64,000 bases of DNA. Source: Nitrospira sp. (lineage in GTDB: Bacteria; Nitrospirota; Nitrospiria; Nitrospirales; Nitrospiraceae). The DNA lies in contig CP060501.1 of assembly GCA_024760545.1 (NCBI GenBank), positions 4,108,036 to 4,172,035 on the forward strand, read 5' to 3'. Below the pieces are notes generated by a model. That model did no database searches. It was not told the DNA's origin and saw only the letters and a program-made list of their open reading frames with translations. Position numbers and translations under genes: made by a program. Each line of letters begins with the position of its first letter. The first letter of the stretch is position 1. Shown here in pieces: positions 36,762-46,823 of this stretch.

Positions 36762-38213
36762 TTAGATAAAGGAGGGAGAGGTTGGCGGCCTTCCTGAGAT
36801 CCGTTTTTGGCGCAGCAGTTTGGTCAAGTAGGTGCGCTGAAGGCCGAGTTCGGCTGCCGCTTTCGTTTGGTTCCACCCGTTCCGAATCAACGCATTTTCG
36901 ATAAGCTTTCGGCTATGGGCATCCATACTTTCATGATAAGAATGAAAAACGGTTTGACCATCTGCAGAAATGTCTGGTTCCTGCCTGGGGCGAGTGGGAG
37001 CATCAGGCAATAATAGATCTTCCGGTTCAATCGTGTCTCCGGTACATAAGACGAGAGCGCGGGAGATCACATTCTCTAACTCACGGATATTGCCGGGCCA
37101 GGAATAATGTTGCAATGCCTCCAACGCCACATCGCTGAGCACGAAACGTTTCTGAAGTCCCAGCTTGACGGGTCGAGAACTGATGAAGTGCTGCGCAAGA
37201 GCGAGAAGATCGTCCATTCGCTCCCGCAGGGGAGGCGGTGTGACCGTGATGACGGCAAGGCGAAAATATAAGTCTTCACGGAAAGTTCCTTGACGGATTG
37301 CCTGTCTCAGGTCTTTATTCGTAGCGGCAAGAACCCTCACGTCGACTTTGACCGACTTGGTACCCCCGACCCTGGTGAACACCTGATCTTGCAACGCGCG
37401 CAGGACTTTGGCCTGCGTGCTCATACTCATGTCACCGATCTCGTCGAGAAACAATGTTCCACCGTCCGCTTCTTCGAATTGGCCTCGCTTCATTGACGCG
37501 GCGCCTGTGAAGGCGCCTTTTTCATGCCCGAAGAGTTCGCTCTCGATCAATGTTTCAGGAATGGCTGCGCAATTGACGGCCACGAATGGTTTGTGGGCGC
37601 GAGGACTCCAACGATGAATGGCGCGGGCTAGAATTTCCTTGCCGGTTCCGGTTTCCCCAAGCAATAAAACGGTTGCGGTCGAAGCGGCCGCTTTTTTCGC
37701 ACAAGCGAGTTGTACAGCCATATGCTTGTTTGTGGCGACGATGGGGTCAAGCTGGTCATCAACCTCCTTTCGAAGCCGATTGAATTGGTGATGGAGGGCG
37801 ACGGTCTCCAATGCCTTCTTGATCACGACGGTCAAGTGATCCGCGGTAAACGGCTTCGGAACAAAATCGAAGGCACCGAGTTGCATGGCCTGCACGGCAA
37901 GCTCGATGGTTCCGAACGCCGTAAGGATGACAATGAGCGGGGTCGTGTACGTACCCGAAGTAGGCGGGGTGGCCTCTCCTTTAGGCTGATTCGCATGTGA
38001 CATATCACGAACTTGTCGTAAGACCTCCAGCCCGGATTCCTGGCCAAGCTTCAAATCCAACAAGACGAGATCGGGCACCTCTTCGCGGATCAGGCGAAGC
38101 GCACTCGCGACATCGGTGGCGATGAGGGGCTCATGTCCCATCCAGGTGACGCGATTCTCCAAGCTCATGCGGATATCATTCTCGTCATCCACAATCAGTA
38201 TCTTGGCGTGCAT
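36762..38213 (-). CDS. Sigma-54-dependent response regulator (module 2)
   Basis: A 483-aa NtrC-type activator. Start ATG 38213 (AAAGGA upstream). Receiver about 3-130 (VDDENDIRM, LVLLDLKLG, PKPF), AAA+ domain about 155-400 (GETGTGKE, GAFTGA, FLDEIGD, R-finger region), Fis-type HTH at the end (NQTKAAAELGLQRTYLTKLLRQK). The HTH differs from that of the module 1 regulator by only a few residues. It is the third gene of the operon binding protein / kinase / regulator, which itself has a UAS pair and sigma-54 promoter, implying positive autoregulation. Confidence 0.95.
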   Translation of the reverse strand: MHAKILIVDDENDIRMSLENRVTWMGHEPLIATDVASALRLIREEVPDLVLLDLKLGQESGLEVLRQVRDMSHANQPKGEATPPTSGTYTTPLIVILTAFGTIELAVQAMQLGAFDFVPKPFTADHLTVVIKKALETVALHHQFNRLRKEVDDQLDPIVATNKHMAVQLACAKKAAASTATVLLLGETGTGKEILARAIHRWSPRAHKPFVAVNCAAIPETLIESELFGHEKGAFTGAASMKRGQFEEADGGTLFLDEIGDMSMSTQAKVLRALQDQVFTRVGGTKSVKVDVRVLAATNKDLRQAIRQGTFREDLYFRLAVITVTPPPLRERMDDLLALAQHFISSRPVKLGLQKRFVLSDVALEALQHYSWPGNIRELENVISRALVLCTGDTIEPEDLLLPDAPTRPRQEPDISADGQTVFHSYHESMDAHSRKLIENALIRNGWNQTKAAAELGLQRTYLTKLLRQKRISGRPPTSPSFI

Positions 38214-38279
38214 AGAATTCCCGTCCTTTCGAGATAGGCTTCTCCATCCCAAGGAATATGGCGATGCGCGGCGGATGGT

Positions 38280-40586
38280 TTATGTTGTCTGACTTGGCTC
38301 ATGCGGCGATCCAGCAATGGGCAGCGTAAAGAAAAAACGTGATCCGGTCCCAGGTTGACTTTCCACCCAGATCCGCCCGTGATGTCTCTCGACAAGCGTT
38401 TTTGTGATGTACAGGCCCAGTTGGGCACCCTGTGATGCAGGCATGGCCGACGGCACCTCAGAAAACTCGTCGAAAATATACGGGAGGTGAGAGGAGTCTA
38501 TTCCACAGCCGGTATCGGTGACGCATGTCTGTACGAATCCTGATGGGCATACACTAAAATCGACCACGACACGACCGCCGGATGGTGTGAATTTGATGGC
38601 ATTTCCGACGAGATTCACCAGAATCTGCTCCAATTTGTCGAGGTCACCCTGGATCAATGGAAGATGTTCTCTCGGAGTCACAGCGAGGGACACGTGGCTA
38701 TCTGATGCGACCGTTTCCAAACCTTCGGTAACGATCGTTGCAATCTGCCCGATACAGACATGTTCCAAGCGAAGATTGTCGGAACGTAGCCAATCAAGCA
38801 ACTCATTGGCCAATCTCGCAAGCCGAGCGACGCTGTGTTTGATGCGTGTGAGATAGGTACGCTGTTGTTCGGTGAGCGGTCCAGTGACACCGTCGAGCAT
38901 GTTTTCCGCGAAACTACGGATCGCTGTCATAGGAGTCCGCAGCTCATGCGAAACGACTTTGACATACTTTGATCGGCGCGTGTCGTGGGCCTGAAGCTGT
39001 AAATTGGCGAGTGACAGCTCTTCCGTCCGTTGCGCGATGCGCTCCTCGAGATGCTGCGTGAGCTCGGTCAGTTCGGAATAGGCCTTGGCATTGTCGATCG
39101 CGGCCGCAACGTGGCCGGCGATCGTTACGAGTATATGGAGGTCCTCTTCGCTGCACTGGCGTGAGCAGCGGTCGCCGGCGAGAAATCCCAATATCTTGGT
39201 ATGGCTCTGGAGCGGTACGGCGACGAACGACTGCACGTCTGAACGGCGTGCCATCTCAAGTATCGGCGGGTACATCCGTTGTGTGACGGTTTCGACATCT
39301 TGGATCAGCAATGGTTTGCCATGAACGATGAGGTCGGCCGTGATACTGCCATTATCGACGACTGGTATGTCGATCCGGCGAATAGCCTCTGCGATCTCCG
39401 GCGAGACGCCGATGATTCTGGCAAGTGAAGCACAGTTCCGATCCGGATGGTGTAGGAACACAGTCATCCGAGAAAATCCAAGGTTATCGACGAGCAGGTG
39501 GAGCACCGAATCCAGCAGTTGGTTCATATCGAACATGTTGGCGCTCGCGATCGCAGTGCTGGCTTGATGGACCGTGGTCAATTGTCTGACCTGTTTCCTG
39601 ATCGTGTCGAGGTTCATGGTGATCGCATGATTACGATCATGGAGGGACTGTGTCATCACGTTGAACACCTGTGTCAACTCACCGACTTCGTCGTGGGTGG
39701 AGGCTGTGAGTCGAACCGGTGCATCGTTGCGTTCCGCGAGCTGCCGAGCCGCGCCGGCCAGGCTCCTCAGAGGTGTGGTGATGCGTGATGTCAGAAAGTG
39801 AGCACTGAGGATGCCTGCCATGATGATGAGAACTGTCATGGCCGATACATTGCGGAGGATCACCAATAAAGCCTCTTTGGCCAGTGCGTCGGTAATTCCG
39901 ATGCGCACGACGCCGATCACCGGAGAGAGTGTAGTCGGGGTCATTGAACCCTGCTTGTCTTCCAATTCGACCGAAAAGTGTGGCTGGGTGGGCTCGGACG
40001 AGGATGCCCGAAGGACGGGCATCGCAAAGTCAAACAAGGTTTCCTTGCGTACGAGATAGGGGAGGAGCCAGTCTGAATGCTGTTCTTGGGGGACTAATGT
40101 CTGCTCCGCAGACAGAACCAGTTTGGTCATGAGCGGAACGGTCAGCGGGGCCTGGAGCAGTGATGCTGAGATGCGGTCGTCCGGGTAGAGGGGCTGTTCC
40201 GTGGCCGGAGCGGACCCGTTCGACGTCCTCCGTGTGCGTTTGCTTTGCTGTTCCAGGATACGACCGTCTGCGGAAGTGATGGTTACGTAGACGACGTGGT
40301 CGATCGTCATAAGACTCTGTATAAATTGGCCAAGCGTGATGCGATCCTCGAGAACGACACCGGCGATCCGAAAGTGATCGTTCCGAACGGTATTGGTCAG
40401 CAAGATGTTTCCGAGTTCTTCCAGATTGTCCGTCATGGCCTGGCGTCGTGTTTCGAGGAAATACCAGCTCAGAGACGAACAGGTCATCACGAGAATAAAG
40501 CTGAACAAGCTTACGAACTTCAATCGGAGGCCAAAAAACCGAGCGGTGGACTTCGATTCCTGTCCGTCGTGAAGGTGTGTGCTCAT
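38280..40586 (-). CDS. Membrane histidine kinase with GAF domain (module 2)
   Basis: A 768-aa sensor kinase. ATG 40586 is chosen; TTG 40601, overlapping the binding-protein stop, is possible. TM1 about 20-42, periplasmic region about 45-215, TM2 about 225-248, HAMP (RITTPLRSLAGAARQLAERND), GAF (about 325-480; LGFSRMTVFLHHPDRN, VQSFVAVPLQS), HisKA (VVSHELRTPMTAIRSF), HATPase (ILVNLVGNAIKFTPSGG, DTGCGI, LGLYITKTLVERH). The extra GAF domain distinguishes it from the module 1 kinase and could add a cytoplasmic input. Confidence 0.95.
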   Translation of the reverse strand: MSTHLHDGQESKSTARFFGLRLKFVSLFSFILVMTCSSLSWYFLETRRQAMTDNLEELGNILLTNTVRNDHFRIAGVVLEDRITLGQFIQSLMTIDHVVYVTITSADGRILEQQSKRTRRTSNGSAPATEQPLYPDDRISASLLQAPLTVPLMTKLVLSAEQTLVPQEQHSDWLLPYLVRKETLFDFAMPVLRASSSEPTQPHFSVELEDKQGSMTPTTLSPVIGVVRIGITDALAKEALLVILRNVSAMTVLIIMAGILSAHFLTSRITTPLRSLAGAARQLAERNDAPVRLTASTHDEVGELTQVFNVMTQSLHDRNHAITMNLDTIRKQVRQLTTVHQASTAIASANMFDMNQLLDSVLHLLVDNLGFSRMTVFLHHPDRNCASLARIIGVSPEIAEAIRRIDIPVVDNGSITADLIVHGKPLLIQDVETVTQRMYPPILEMARRSDVQSFVAVPLQSHTKILGFLAGDRCSRQCSEEDLHILVTIAGHVAAAIDNAKAYSELTELTQHLEERIAQRTEELSLANLQLQAHDTRRSKYVKVVSHELRTPMTAIRSFAENMLDGVTGPLTEQQRTYLTRIKHSVARLARLANELLDWLRSDNLRLEHVCIGQIATIVTEGLETVASDSHVSLAVTPREHLPLIQGDLDKLEQILVNLVGNAIKFTPSGGRVVVDFSVCPSGFVQTCVTDTGCGIDSSHLPYIFDEFSEVPSAMPASQGAQLGLYITKTLVERHHGRIWVESQPGTGSRFFFTLPIAGSPHEPSQTT

Positions 40587-40597
40587 GATCAGACCGG

Positions 40598-41563
40598 TCA
40601 ATATGTCTCGTCGATAAGGCTGTCGAACTCTTTCGGAATCGTGATGTCCAAATACCGCGCCATCTTCTGATTGACCGTAATCTTGATCCGGTGAACTGAA
40701 ATTGGCTTGAGCGGCAACTGTTCACCGTTCAAAATCCGTTTGGCAAGCAGGCCGGCTTCACGTCCGACTTCCCCGTAATCGATCGAGATACTGAGTAACG
40801 CGCCGAGACGTGTAAATTCAGAAGAGAACCCGACGACCGGAACCCGTTTGGCTACCGCCGATTCCAGAATGAAGCGAATCGATTCATCCGTCAGGACGGT
40901 TGAGTCCGGAATGAACCATAAGGCTTCGGATTCGGATAAAAGTGATCGCAGTTGCTGCGGGACTTCTTTCTCGTTCTCGACCGGAAACCCCTGTACTTGG
41001 AACTGGTGGTCGGCAGCTTGAGATTCTGCCTCCTTCAGCTTGGCCACAGTCTTGTCGGCACTGTAGATCACGCCGATGCGGCGAAGGGCGGGAAGGAACA
41101 TGCGCATGACTTTGAACTGACGATCCATCGGAACTTCCAGCAGCACGCCGGCCATATTGGCGGCAGTGAGATGGTGTTTCAATGGATCGAGGATCATCAT
41201 GTAAAGAATGGGAACGTCCACAATCTCAAGCTGAGCCGCCAGCGCTGCCTTCAGACCGACGGCAACCACGAGCGAAGATGTCGAATTGCGGATTGTCCTG
41301 GCAAGTTGCTTTCCCCGTTCCAGATCGCCTCGAAGATCATATTCAGCGTAGATGGAAGTCCCTGGCGCCGTCACCTTGAACCCTTCGATTGCCTCGTTGT
41401 AGGCCTTGAGGTCGGATGACTTCAGGATAGCAATCTCGCCCCCGGCAGCGTGAGCGCTCGCAGGGGCAACGGACCAGAGAGCGGTGAACACGAGGGACAG
41501 TAGCCATGTGTGTGAGAAGCACACTCTCATCTGTTTACGGCCGGTAAAAGGAAGAGCGAGCAT
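40598..41563 (-). CDS. Orphan ABC-type substrate-binding protein (module 2)
   Basis: A 321-aa periplasmic protein of the ABC_sub_bind (PF04392) group. Start ATG 41563 (an internal ATG at 41530 is also possible; ribosome sites are weak). Signal peptide to about 40 (ASAHAAG). GEIAILKSSDLKAYNEAIEGF, VAVGLKAALAAQLE, GVLLEVPMDRQ and IGVIYSADK match the module 1 paralogue. No permease or ATPase gene is present. First gene of the operon and directly behind a near-consensus sigma-54 promoter. Confidence 0.9.
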   Translation of the reverse strand: MLALPFTGRKQMRVCFSHTWLLSLVFTALWSVAPASAHAAGGEIAILKSSDLKAYNEAIEGFKVTAPGTSIYAEYDLRGDLERGKQLARTIRNSTSSLVVAVGLKAALAAQLEIVDVPILYMMILDPLKHHLTAANMAGVLLEVPMDRQFKVMRMFLPALRRIGVIYSADKTVAKLKEAESQAADHQFQVQGFPVENEKEVPQQLRSLLSESEALWFIPDSTVLTDESIRFILESAVAKRVPVVGFSSEFTRLGALLSISIDYGEVGREAGLLAKRILNGEQLPLKPISVHRIKITVNQKMARYLDITIPKEFDSLIDETY

Positions 41564-41712
41564 CAATGTGCCGTTCTAGCCATGATCACGGAGACTCTAA
41601 GACCACTGCGTCAGGATAGCGCAACCGAAACGTTTGGATCGGACGAGAGACGGTATGTTTCTGTATGTGAACTTGTTCGGTTGAGAATGTTGTCGTTGTA
41701 TTATTGTGATAC

Positions 41713-41728
41713 AGCAAGCGCTGTGCCA
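41713..41728 (-). promoter_or_regulatory. Sigma-54 (-24/-12) promoter of the module 2 operon
   Basis: Minus strand TGGCACAGCGCTTGCT, the best match in the window to TGGCACGrNNNTTGCW. The leader to the ATG at 41563 would be about 135 bases. The nearer UAS centre is 97 bp upstream. Confidence 0.85.
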
Positions 41729-41815
41729 TTGGGATCAAGGGTTTCCCACTTCCTCAAATGACGCGGACAGGCTAGGGACACTTAGCCTCAGCGGTCTCGA
41801 CTAAACTTCGCAGGG

Positions 41816-41854
41816 TGAATCCAAATAGATACGAACTGAATCCAATTAGATTCT
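41816..41854. promoter_or_regulatory. Tandem UAS palindromes (site d)
   Basis: 41816-41833 is TGAATC-N6-GATACG, and 41837-41854 is TGAATC-N6-GATTCT. Centres are exactly 21 bp apart. Located between the module 2 promoter and the end of the DUF928 gene. Confidence 0.75.
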
Positions 41855-41899
41855 CCAGCCTGGATCGCACATTGATACCGATGGGTAGCGTGCAAGCCA

Positions 41900-42658
41900 C
41901 TATTGAGCATTGATCTGAATGGATCTGAGATCCCAGTCTGCCACGCCATGCAGGCCGACTTGCCTGAGCAAGGTGGCTCGCATCCTTCGCAGCGATGCAT
42001 CTCTGGGATCCTTCGTGATCAATGAGCAGAGACAATCCATTGCGTCGTACCAGAGCCCCATCATGGCGTTGGTACGCACACTCTCACGATCGCAGTTCAT
42101 ATTCGGGGAGGCGATCGTCAGACATTCGCTGAACTCGCATCGCTCGATCATTCCGCCCGCGACGATATCTTGGGAGTGGGAGTCGGCATTGCGACGGGCG
42201 GAGACGAACCATCGATACTGGACATTGGGCTCAAGCACGAGTCCGAAAGCCTTGAGGTCGATAGACTGAACCCCTGCGTCAGTGGGAGTGGGGAGCGGGC
42301 CTTCATAGACCGGACGAATTTTCTGCGTGTCGTTGAGCGTGAATCGTAGAGGGTAGGTCGTCGGTTTCGAGAGATACCAACTGAGCGTGGGCGTCTGCTT
42401 GACGGTCAACCCGACATGGTCGGGCACCAATGCGACGATTTCGGGGTCATTGCCCTCCGTTCCCCGCAATGCTCCCCCGACACGCGCGCGGGGAGTCAAC
42501 TTTTTTGGCGGAGTATAGACAGGATTTGACAAGTCATCCTGCTGACCTGCCGCTGGGCTGGTCGGTTTGTCTGCCGCAGCAACGAACCTATGTGGTCCAA
42601 CAATGGTCAGGACGAGGCTCAATCCTGCGATTAGTAAAGCACTCGTGGAAAATCGCAT
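41900..42658 (-). CDS. DUF928-family exported protein
   Basis: A 252-aa protein. ATG 42658 follows AAAGGAGG five bases upstream, so the longer frame is rejected. Signal peptide about 1-30. The DUF928 pattern is clear: RARVGGALRG, ALVPDHVGLTVKQTPTLSWYLS, PLRFTLND, YRWFVS, and a helical C-terminus with TPR-like repeats. In cyanobacteria and others DUF928 genes sit with two-partner secretion genes and CHAT proteases, exactly as here. Last gene of the TPS/CHAT cluster, 11 bases after the CHAT stop. Confidence 0.85.
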   Translation of the reverse strand: MRFSTSALLIAGLSLVLTIVGPHRFVAAADKPTSPAAGQQDDLSNPVYTPPKKLTPRARVGGALRGTEGNDPEIVALVPDHVGLTVKQTPTLSWYLSKPTTYPLRFTLNDTQKIRPVYEGPLPTPTDAGVQSIDLKAFGLVLEPNVQYRWFVSARRNADSHSQDIVAGGMIERCEFSECLTIASPNMNCDRESVRTNAMMGLWYDAMDCLCSLITKDPRDASLRRMRATLLRQVGLHGVADWDLRSIQINAQ

Positions 42659-42669
42659 GGATCCTCCTT

Positions 42670-45015
42670 TCATAGCCAATTGTTCAGCAGGAGAAATGGT
42701 GACCAGTAAGCCGGATGTTCATACACGCGGTCACCCAAGAGTTTCATCTGTGCGCGCTGGAGCGCGACGGCTTTCGACAGGGATGGATTGCGCAATTGCC
42801 GATAAAATTCGGAAATCAACGTCGCCGACGCTTCGTCGTTGATAAACCATAACGTCGCCAATGCGCTACGGGCCCCGGCCTTCAGTGCGACGCCGGCCAG
42901 GCCCAGAGCGGCGCGATCGTCACCGACCCCTGTCTGGCAAGCGCTCAAGGTCAAAAGTTCCAGCGGCTCTTGCCGGAACCGAAAGAGGCCGACCAGTTGA
43001 TCAAGCGTCTGCATCGTCAATTTCCCGTCGAACGTCAGAAGAAACGAATCGTTTACGTCGGTTGAAAACATACCGTGCGTTGCTATATGCAACGCCCCAT
43101 AGCGTCCATCGCGCAACTCCTGTTCCAGCCTTGGCGCCTGGAAGGCATTATTCATAAGTTGGTCGCTCGTGTACAGCTGCTCGATCGAGGCGACCTCCTC
43201 CGCGACGTAGGGAAGAGGAGGGAAACCCTGGACGGATTTCGTGAGGCCGACGGCTAGGAAGCGCAGCTTATCGCGGTTCAACGGTCTTGGATCGGTCAAC
43301 GTAATGCCCGGAGTCAAGGCCAGGGCGAATTTTGTGATCAGGAAGGAAGAGCCGTCATGGAGGGACGCCAGCGGAATTGTGCGTAGTGAACTGTCCGGCA
43401 CGAATACCAGTGTGGTAATCACTGAATTCAAAAGGTCCGGTTCGATCGGACGCACCAGCCAGTCGTACAACTGTTGTGCATGGGGTAGATACTCCCGGGT
43501 GGTCCGCTTTTCCACCACTCGGCGAAAAGCCCGGATCTCCTGGGTCAACCGGTCGGAGGTCACGGGCACCGAGATGCGCTTGAGTCCGGAGGGCAGGCTG
43601 ACAAGCAGCTCCAGACGGGAGGTGAACATGATAGGGTAAATAACGGCAGTATCCGGAGACAAGTAATCGAACGTCGTCACTCTCGAGCGGACCGCATCGA
43701 CACAGTCGTCCCGAAAATAGTCCCGAAGCTCGGCCGTCTTGTACGCCTCAATCGCATCTCGAGCTGCAAGCAGATACCCTTCGGCTGCTGTGCGCTCATC
43801 AGTGAGCGATGCCCGCTGGAGTAAGAGGTCGGCCAGCTCAAAGAACATCGGCTTTATGGCATCCTGGCCGGCGATAGGATCTTCGGAGGATGTTTGCGCC
43901 ACCTCCACCCGAATCGGTTGGAGCGTGGATACCGCTTGTCGATAGGAAGCGATGGCGTTATCCAATTCTCCGATAGCGGCCAACTGCCGCCCCAACTGCC
44001 ATTGCCAGCGGTAGAGGGACTCGGGTGCGTCCACCGATTGCGCCGCGAACAATGCCCGCCTGGTGAGTCGGAGCGCTTCATCCAGGCGAGACTCTGTCTC
44101 GTAGAGATGGCCGAGATACCCAAGAGCATACGACAAGGTTCTCTTGTCACCCAGCTGTTCAGTGACTGTGGCCGCTTCCTGGAGCATGCCCGCAACTCTC
44201 AATAACAGGGAATCGTGCATCTGGGGCAGCTGTGAGGCAAGGCGTTGGTAGACCAGAGCCATACCGATCAATCCGAGAGCTCTGTTGCGGGATGGTGACA
44301 CGTCCTTCAACTGATCCAGCGCTGCATCGAGAGCCATACGGCTATTGACCGGTTGATTGAGGCGTAGCAGGACACGCGCGGCATTGGTGCGGCCGGTGGC
44401 AGCGAGTAGTTGCAAGTTGGCCTTTTGTGCGAAGCTCACGCATTCATCGAACGCATTCAGCGCTTGCTGGTCTTGCTGCTTCAACACGAACAGGATGCCG
44501 AGATCGTTCAGCGAAGCGGCCATGAGCGGCGAAGAGTCGTGTTTTCGTGCTAACGCCGACGCTTGATGGAGATATTCCGATGCTTCGTCCAGTCGCCGCA
44601 ACGTCAAATAGGTGCGCCCCAGATGGCCGAGGACGGAGGCCTCAACCAGGGGATCGCCGCCCATGTGTGCAAGCGTAAGGGCCAGTTCCAAAGACTGGAG
44701 CGCTTGTGCGGATTGCCCCAAGGCCATCGATGCCTGAGCAGACAGAATGAGCGCTTCGACTTGAGCCGGACCGTTCCCCATACCTTTATAGAGATCCGCA
44801 GCCTGTTTCCAATGGGACAAGGCCTCACCGAACGCGCCGCGCTCAAAATGCTGGCCGCCTTCCCTCATCAATGAATCACCGGGAGATAATGTTTGATGCG
44901 ATTCTGATTGCGTGACGGCGAACAGCAGCACCATCACGAAGAATAGAAAGCAGATTCCGCGCAGAACGAAACGGAGGGCAGGTCGAGTACATAGTGATGT
45001 CGCGTGGTTCATCAT
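42670..45015 (-). CDS. Exported TPR-CHAT protease
   Basis: A 781-aa protein. The N-terminus is a membrane signal (about residues 15-40, RGICFLFFVMVLLFAV), so the protein should be periplasmic or anchored. About 50-400: tetratricopeptide repeats (ALSHWKQAADLYKGMGN, EASVLGHLGRTYLTLRRLDEA). C-terminus: CHAT domain (caspase-like, clan CD) with HIATHGMF (catalytic His near 647) and LLTLSACQTGVGDDRAALGLA (catalytic Cys near 693), plus ATLWFINDEA. The ATG overlaps the tpsB-like stop (TAATG). Catalytic residues are intact. Confidence 0.92.
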   Translation of the reverse strand: MMNHATSLCTRPALRFVLRGICFLFFVMVLLFAVTQSESHQTLSPGDSLMREGGQHFERGAFGEALSHWKQAADLYKGMGNGPAQVEALILSAQASMALGQSAQALQSLELALTLAHMGGDPLVEASVLGHLGRTYLTLRRLDEASEYLHQASALARKHDSSPLMAASLNDLGILFVLKQQDQQALNAFDECVSFAQKANLQLLAATGRTNAARVLLRLNQPVNSRMALDAALDQLKDVSPSRNRALGLIGMALVYQRLASQLPQMHDSLLLRVAGMLQEAATVTEQLGDKRTLSYALGYLGHLYETESRLDEALRLTRRALFAAQSVDAPESLYRWQWQLGRQLAAIGELDNAIASYRQAVSTLQPIRVEVAQTSSEDPIAGQDAIKPMFFELADLLLQRASLTDERTAAEGYLLAARDAIEAYKTAELRDYFRDDCVDAVRSRVTTFDYLSPDTAVIYPIMFTSRLELLVSLPSGLKRISVPVTSDRLTQEIRAFRRVVEKRTTREYLPHAQQLYDWLVRPIEPDLLNSVITTLVFVPDSSLRTIPLASLHDGSSFLITKFALALTPGITLTDPRPLNRDKLRFLAVGLTKSVQGFPPLPYVAEEVASIEQLYTSDQLMNNAFQAPRLEQELRDGRYGALHIATHGMFSTDVNDSFLLTFDGKLTMQTLDQLVGLFRFRQEPLELLTLSACQTGVGDDRAALGLAGVALKAGARSALATLWFINDEASATLISEFYRQLRNPSLSKAVALQRAQMKLLGDRVYEHPAYWSPFLLLNNWL

Positions 45016-46823
45016 TACAATGCCTGGACCACTACCTGGAGATGAATGCCATAGTCTTGGAGGTTGCCGGATGGATGGGGCACATGATTGAGCGGTACGC
45101 CCCAGTAGAGTTCGAATCGAGCCCTGTCTCGGGGCAGGACGTTCCAGCGGACGCCGAGACCGACGCTGGCGAGCGTCTCGGGAGACGGTGTGCTGTCACG
45201 CGAGATCCAGGCTCGTCCGACGTCAACGAACTGGGCAAACTGAACCATATCTTCGCCGCTGGCAAACTTGAGGAGGGGAATCCGGCTTTCCACGGAGGCG
45301 ATGAATCCGTTGTCCCGGACCAGCGTGTTTTCCCGATAGCCGCGCACGCTGAAGCGCCCTCCCATCGGGATCTGTTCGAGCGGAAACAACCGGTTGTTGC
45401 TGAGCTGGAGATCAAACCGTCCTAGGATCTGCCAGCCGCCCCATTGGTCGAGACGTTTCACCGCCTGGAGTTGTCCCAACCAGGACACAAACCGGCCGCT
45501 GGGCAGCGGATCGCCCTCGGGGGTGAGCCTATCGCGCGAATTGATTGTGGCTCCTAGGACATCGAAGCCCAGGCTGACGCGGGAGCGGAACGCAATCACC
45601 GAGGATGAAGTTCGGTGCTGATACTCCTGAATGAACCGAAGGGCGCTCACGGTGCTCACCCCGGTGTCGGATGCCCCGGGAACAAAAATAAACGGTTGCC
45701 CAGGTAAGTCGAAGGCCGAGGTAATCTTGTTGGAGAGATGCTCGCCGGTGATTGCCACGGCGAGTTCGTCGGTCAAGCTTCGATAGATCGGTTGCCGGAG
45801 CGTTAACCCGAAGATTTCCGACTCCGAGTTCAAGTCCAACGCGCGAAACTGGTCGCTGACGACCACAAACTCGTTTCGGCGATACGACGTGGTGAAGGTG
45901 GTATCGTACCGGTTCAGTGGCAAGCTGTAAGAGACGTCGATGATCGGGTGCACCCCACGTGAGCCGCCGACGGTGAGGGTGAGAGGATCTCCGTGGCCTG
46001 TCACATTGAGGTGGGCCATGGTGATCAGACCTCGCTCTGCACCCACCGTCGGCGTCTGGAAGTTATTGAACTCCAGCCACGTTTTCCACGGACTGGTCTC
46101 TTTGACTTTCACGTTGAGAACACTTTCCCCACGCTGGTCGCCTGGGCGCAGTTCGGCATTGATTCGTTCGATGCGGGGATCACGCTGGAGCAATTGCAAT
46201 CGCTCTTGGATCGGTTCGAGTTTGAGTGGAGGACGCGCGCCCAGGGCCACACGGTCGTTCAAGTAGCCGCGCCGAAACCAGTTCGTTCCTTCGACGTCGA
46301 TTCGTGACAGGGCTCCCTCTATGATCTGCACCTGAATGACACCGCCCTTCACATCCTGATCGGGAATGATGGCACCGGAGGTGATGTAGCCATTGTTGAC
46401 GTACAGGAGCGTCAACGCGAGCCGCAGACGTTCCAAATCTTCGGTCGTCAAGGTTCGGTTCGTATAGGCCTTGGTGATGGCTTCGACTTCTGCGTCCGAG
46501 AAGACGGAATTGCCGGTGACCTGGATGGCATTCACAAACACGCGCACCTGGCCGAGTGGTTTCTGCACCTCGCTGTCCGGCAGCGGTGGAGGCACCACCG
46601 GGAGGGTGGGGCTTGGTGTCGGTGAAGGCGGTTTGAACTCTTTCTTGAGCGGAGCAGGCGGTTCGCCGGATCGAAGCGTGGGGTCAAAGATCGGAGGAGC
46701 GACTTGTGCTGAGAGCGGGGAAACAGTCGCGAGGATAGTCATGGCCAGACCACAGGAGAGAAAGGCTTGGGCGATGATCCGGCGCCGGGCTCCTGGAGCC
46801 GAAGCACCGGTGCCAACCGTCAT
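45015..46823 (-). CDS. TpsB outer-membrane pore (ShlB/FhaC/HecB family)
   Basis: A 602-aa two-partner-secretion transporter. Signal peptide about 1-42, a Pro-rich linker (PPAPLKKEFKPPSPTPSPT), two POTRA domains (about 95-260; FVNAIQVTGNSVFSDAEVEAI, VKGGVIQVQIIEGALSRIDVEG), then a 16-strand barrel including the family motif region GRFSVRGYREN (VRGY). It exports the adjacent TpsA protein. The start overlaps the tpsA-like stop by ATGA. Confidence 0.93.
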   Translation of the reverse strand: MTVGTGASAPGARRRIIAQAFLSCGLAMTILATVSPLSAQVAPPIFDPTLRSGEPPAPLKKEFKPPSPTPSPTLPVVPPPLPDSEVQKPLGQVRVFVNAIQVTGNSVFSDAEVEAITKAYTNRTLTTEDLERLRLALTLLYVNNGYITSGAIIPDQDVKGGVIQVQIIEGALSRIDVEGTNWFRRGYLNDRVALGARPPLKLEPIQERLQLLQRDPRIERINAELRPGDQRGESVLNVKVKETSPWKTWLEFNNFQTPTVGAERGLITMAHLNVTGHGDPLTLTVGGSRGVHPIIDVSYSLPLNRYDTTFTTSYRRNEFVVVSDQFRALDLNSESEIFGLTLRQPIYRSLTDELAVAITGEHLSNKITSAFDLPGQPFIFVPGASDTGVSTVSALRFIQEYQHRTSSSVIAFRSRVSLGFDVLGATINSRDRLTPEGDPLPSGRFVSWLGQLQAVKRLDQWGGWQILGRFDLQLSNNRLFPLEQIPMGGRFSVRGYRENTLVRDNGFIASVESRIPLLKFASGEDMVQFAQFVDVGRAWISRDSTPSPETLASVGLGVRWNVLPRDRARFELYWGVPLNHVPHPSGNLQDYGIHLQVVVQAL

